Virus record (IMG/VR): IMGVR_UViG_3300044712_002649
Span: 1-34,683 of that record
Length of the DNA stretch: 34,683 bases
Strand: one strand, 5' to 3'
Origin: a virus
Shown here: piece by piece, positions 31,169 to 34,683 of the stretch
Layout: every line of letters starts with the position of its first letter
Numbering within the stretch: the stretch's first letter is position 1
The notes under the pieces: generated by a model
What the model was told of the DNA's origin: nothing
The model's input: the letters and a program-made list of their open reading frames with translations, nothing else
Database searches by the model: none
Position numbers and translations under genes: made by a program

Positions 31169-34035
31169 TGGACTCAATCAAAAAATTATCGCTGAAAATC
31201 CAAGAGACAATCACGCGCTCATCACGCGTGAAAATGTGGCCTGCCACCATCACGGGCGATGGCTCGAAAACGGGATACTCCAAGGTCAAGTTCACCAACG
31301 GCATGGAAATGGACGTGCTGAATTTGCGCATGTCCAGCGTGAACGGTCTGAAGGTGCGCGTGGGCTATGACCCGATCATGCCCGAACTTTTGCAGGTGCT
31401 GGGCCTGCGGGAGGAGATCAACGTTGGCGGAGGCGGTGGGGGGAATTGGAATTATCACATCCCGAACCATCACGGCAATCACGAATATCCTGGACCTGAT
31501 ACGGTCTGGATGCAGGGCAAACAATTCCTACCGTTGGCGGTCATGCCGAAATCGGGTTTGACGGTGCGCGTGTATGGCACAACGGTGAAAACATCCACGG
31601 GCTGGTCGCAGATCGCGTATCAGGATCTGGACTTGACCGATCACTACGCCGAGACGGATTATCTGCGCGATACGATCTATGTGCTGATCGAGTTGCTGGC
31701 AGATGGCACGCTGCACCTGGTGGACGGCGCTACGCCTGTGGCATTGTCCACGCTGAGAGCCAGTGACATCCCTGAACCATCGGCGGCGGATGCGCGTCCG
31801 ATTGCGGCGGTGAGGCGGAGCACGCACAACCAGGACGAGATCAAGAGCGACGTGCGGGCGGGACAAGTCAACGATATTGTGGATCTGCGATGGGGGTTGC
31901 TGGCGGAAGGTTTGACCGATGCTCCCGCCGATGGAACCACTTACGGACGTAAGGATAATTCCTGGGTGGAAGTGGCCAGCACGCTTATCGACCATGACCA
32001 TTCTGCCGCGGGCGCGGGCGGAACGACTCTGCAATTCGCAAAAGACATTTTCCGTTTTGGGTTCGTGGTCAACTACGCGGGCACGCAGGAAACCACAATT
32101 GCATTTGACGGAACCAACACATTCACGCTTGCGCCAACAGGAACGACCTGGAGCTATTACCGAGCGGGAATCAAGTACACCATCACGGGCAGTAAAACCG
32201 TCACGCTGGCAGTCAGCCCGCCCGCGGCGCGTGGAAAATATTACATCTACATCGACGCCACCGATGGGACCTTGACCGCATCCACCAGCGGATGGAATTT
32301 GCGCGATACGAAAGTGCCCGTGGCGAGCATTGCCTGGAATAATGCACTGACGCCAAAATTCAAAATGAGCGACGAACGCCACAGCTGCGCAATGGATCGC
32401 CGCTATCACTGGGAGCATCATTATTCGGAAGGAAGCGAAGCCATCGTCTCGCCCGTTTTGAGCGGGTACAGCGTGGCGCCCGTCTCGCCTACGGACACAG
32501 ATAACACATTCGCGATTGCCGAATCCTCAATGGCGGATGAGGACATGTATCACGTCCTGGCCGCGCTGGCAGATGGAAATGGAACAACGGCGCAATACAT
32601 GACCACCTATCCCGCCACGGGTGCGTTCGATTGGGCGCTCTCTGCCGTCCCGTTCAAATATGGGACATATATCCAATACAACAACGCGGGCACAATGGCC
32701 GATGGTCAAAGCGGAAAATACTATAACTGGTATTTTCTGATGACAAACTTTGACGGCGATGGCCGCTTCGAGTTCCTGCCAGGCAAAGCAGAATATGCCA
32801 ACCTGGCCGCGGCGCAGGCTGAAACATTTCAGAGCCTGACAAAGACCAACCTGCCGCTGGATGAATATATCGCCTGTTATCAAATCACCTATTATGCCAA
32901 TTCATCCTACGCTACAAAGGGAAAATGCCGCATGGCCGCGGAGCCGAAGTTTATTTCGATCTCCGCTTCGGGCGCTTCGGCGTCTGGTTCGGCGGATCAC
33001 GAAGCGCTTTCTGGACTTTTGGGCGGTGCGCCAAACGATCACTATCATCTGACGGGAACGCAGGCCACCGATCTGACTGACGGCGGCGCGAGCACGCTCC
33101 ACAAACACAGCCACACTAATATGGATGATATTGGCACGAACACCCACGCCACCATTGACACGCATCTGGCCAGCACGGCGAATCCGCATGGCGTGACCGC
33201 AGCACAGGCGGGGGCGGTCCCGAACGATGGATGGATCGCCACCACGCTGACGGGCACGCCGCGCACGCAGGCGTACACCAACGATCCCGCGGCGGGTGCA
33301 AACATCACGCTCAACATGGTCAACACGAGCGGCTTCGCGGCAGGCGATTACGTTTGGGTTTCATCCAGTGCAGGCGGCGAAATGGCGCGCATCGCGTCGG
33401 TGGTGGCGAATACCAGCATCACCGTGGACAACCTGACGCTCAACCACACGACCACCACACCATTGGTGGCCGCGTATTGGTTCACGCCGAGCGCAGACCC
33501 AACGGCATATTTGCAAAAGGGGGACAAACTAAAATTTACCCAATCCACGACGAAATATTATTACGTTGTGGCCGTGACCGCTTCGGTGGTGACTCTCGCA
33601 CCAACCACGGATTACACGCCGAGCGCGACGGCCATCTCTGCGATCTATTATTCCAACATCGAATCGCCGTTCGGTTTTCAACCCTGGTGCAACTATGTGC
33701 CATCGTACTCTGCCAGCGGGTCCATGACGTTTACAAGCGTGACAACGACCGCGGCGAAATATATCCTGATGAACTCCAATACCGTGTTTGTGATCGTCAA
33801 TGGCACTGGTACTACAGGAGGAACCGCTGCCACCAATTTGAGCGCTACGCCACCTATCGCATCGGATGGCGTTGGCGTGAACATGGCGTGTACCACCCGT
33901 GACGCCACTTCGGGCGGCGCGGCGCTGGGCACTGGCCGCATCGCAACTAATCTGCTGGTCAGCAAGGCGGATATTTCAAACTATGGTCTGGGATCAGGCC
34001 GTATTATGTTCATTTCTGGGTTATATACCTTCTAA
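31168..34035 (+). CDS. Tail fibre protein
   Basis: This 955-aa protein begins with an ATG overlapping the previous stop. It has a glycine run (INVGGGGGGNWNYH) near residue 90, many small repeats and beta-strand sequence, and a DHYHLT/KHSH metal-ligand-like stretch near residues 624-655 followed by ANPHGVTAAQ near 671-680, a motif frequent in phage tail fibres. The C-terminus is threonine-rich and strand-rich. An in-frame start at 31036 lies inside the previous gene and was not used. Confidence 0.78.
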   Translation: MDSIKKLSLKIQETITRSSRVKMWPATITGDGSKTGYSKVKFTNGMEMDVLNLRMSSVNGLKVRVGYDPIMPELLQVLGLREEINVGGGGGGNWNYHIPNHHGNHEYPGPDTVWMQGKQFLPLAVMPKSGLTVRVYGTTVKTSTGWSQIAYQDLDLTDHYAETDYLRDTIYVLIELLADGTLHLVDGATPVALSTLRASDIPEPSAADARPIAAVRRSTHNQDEIKSDVRAGQVNDIVDLRWGLLAEGLTDAPADGTTYGRKDNSWVEVASTLIDHDHSAAGAGGTTLQFAKDIFRFGFVVNYAGTQETTIAFDGTNTFTLAPTGTTWSYYRAGIKYTITGSKTVTLAVSPPAARGKYYIYIDATDGTLTASTSGWNLRDTKVPVASIAWNNALTPKFKMSDERHSCAMDRRYHWEHHYSEGSEAIVSPVLSGYSVAPVSPTDTDNTFAIAESSMADEDMYHVLAALADGNGTTAQYMTTYPATGAFDWALSAVPFKYGTYIQYNNAGTMADGQSGKYYNWYFLMTNFDGDGRFEFLPGKAEYANLAAAQAETFQSLTKTNLPLDEYIACYQITYYANSSYATKGKCRMAAEPKFISISASGASASGSADHEALSGLLGGAPNDHYHLTGTQATDLTDGGASTLHKHSHTNMDDIGTNTHATIDTHLASTANPHGVTAAQAGAVPNDGWIATTLTGTPRTQAYTNDPAAGANITLNMVNTSGFAAGDYVWVSSSAGGEMARIASVVANTSITVDNLTLNHTTTTPLVAAYWFTPSADPTAYLQKGDKLKFTQSTTKYYYVVAVTASVVTLAPTTDYTPSATAISAIYYSNIESPFGFQPWCNYVPSYSASGSMTFTSVTTTAAKYILMNSNTVFVIVNGTGTTGGTAATNLSATPPIASDGVGVNMACTTRDATSGGAALGTGRIATNLLVSKADISNYGLGSGRIMFISGLYTF

Positions 34036-34044
34036 GGAGCAATC

Positions 34045-34683
34045 ATGAACCAAGTTTTACAGACGGATTTTGAAAATGCGTTGGATCCAAATATCGAACT
34101 AGTGGGAACCTGTCTGTTCGATACTCCTAACGCACTGGTCGGTACCACGTCACTTCGGATGGTGACAGATCCATCCGAAGCGCCTTATTATTTTTGGTAT
34201 TGGCACCATAACCTGCCAGTGCAAAGCGGTGTCGTGCGGTTGGAAGTAACCGCGGCCATCAACAACAACGTCCGTTCCTTTGGCATTGGATGGCAGATCG
34301 TAAAAAATAACATGCTGGCGATCATGTTTGCCCGCATCAATTACGCCAACAATCGGATCGAGTTGGTACAAAACACCAATCCACACATTTGGCAAACTGT
34401 GGCCGAACCTGTCCCGTTGGCGCTGCGCAGTAATAATCCGCTCAAAATTTTTCGATATTCGCTTGACCTGGATGTGGATACGCTGACCTATAAACGAGTC
34501 TGCATCCATGACTTTTTGAGCCGCACCCTGCCAAACGAATATATCTATCTGCTGAACATCGTCAACATTCCCACGCCCTACCAGGAATCAGATAGCATGA
34601 CGATCAAAATCAATCCGCAGGGCACTGAGGGCGTCACTGCCGCGGTATGGCTGGACAATATCCGTGTGTTCAATGAAGTGTGA
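34045..34683 (+). CDS. Tail-associated protein, possible carbohydrate-binding fold
   Basis: This 212-aa protein is preceded by AAGGAG and ends with TGA at the last base of the window. It is aromatic-rich and strand-rich (FWYWHHNLPVQSGVVRLEV), consistent with a jelly-roll or lectin-like fold. The position after the tail fibre suggests a fibre tip or accessory adhesin. I recognise no named family. Confidence 0.65.
   Translation: MNQVLQTDFENALDPNIELVGTCLFDTPNALVGTTSLRMVTDPSEAPYYFWYWHHNLPVQSGVVRLEVTAAINNNVRSFGIGWQIVKNNMLAIMFARINYANNRIELVQNTNPHIWQTVAEPVPLALRSNNPLKIFRYSLDLDVDTLTYKRVCIHDFLSRTLPNEYIYLLNIVNIPTPYQESDSMTIKINPQGTEGVTAAVWLDNIRVFNEV

Overview
The window is a gene-dense, phage-type genome segment of moderate GC (about half). 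Every gene I can support lies on the + strand, and most neighbours are separated by a few bases or share stop/start overlaps. It encodes the head, connector and tail genes of a siphovirus of class Caudoviricetes. I see no ribosomal RNA, no tRNA and no clear host housekeeping gene. The host is uncertain. Several intergenic GC-rich palindromes and 7-nt degenerate tandem repeats look like dispersed repeats I associate with Chloroflexota (Anaerolineae-type) genomes; that is a recollection, not a database result.

Layout. 1-2371: small early genes and a stand-alone Spo11/topoisomerase VI A-like protein with a 5Y-CAP-like segment plus Toprim. 2283-2587: a non-coding gap with two operator-like dyads. 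2588-5623: a 1011-aa primase-helicase (CHC2 zinc finger, Toprim, P-loop ATPase). 5620-5906: four clusters, each of three ATGAGG boxes about one helical turn apart, one cluster inverted, with a long hairpin between the first two; this is a candidate replication origin or operator array. It runs into a putative winged-helix gene. 6433-8082: membrane and small proteins. 8098-9620: a divergent actin/ParM-like ATPase and small basic proteins. 9648-11834: zinc-ribbon proteins, an ASCH-like protein and a minimal pol X-type nucleotidyltransferase. 11837-13148: an AT-richer island with a multi-HTH protein.

13149-13426 is non-coding and holds a good sigma70-type promoter followed about 60 bp later by a strong intrinsic terminator. 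This resembles the lambda pR'-tR' late-gene switch. It is followed by the lambda-like late order: lysis (two membrane proteins, M23 endopeptidase with SH3b), terminase small and large subunits, portal, minor head protein, scaffold, major capsid, beta-helix and decoration proteins, four connector/completion proteins, tail tube, frameshifted tail chaperones, a short tape measure (452 aa, implying a tail of roughly 65-70 nm), tail tip and fibres.

Lifestyle. No integrase, excisionase or divergent CI/Cro region is visible. The combination of an iteron-like array, primase-helicase and actin-like ATPase would suit an extrachromosomal (phage-plasmid) prophage or a lytic phage that positions its DNA with an actin. 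The window starts and ends exactly on gene boundaries, so a lysogeny module could lie outside it. The features most worth following up are the stand-alone Spo11-like protein, the iteron/hairpin array, the late-gene promoter-terminator leader and the A AAA AAC frameshift site with its stem.
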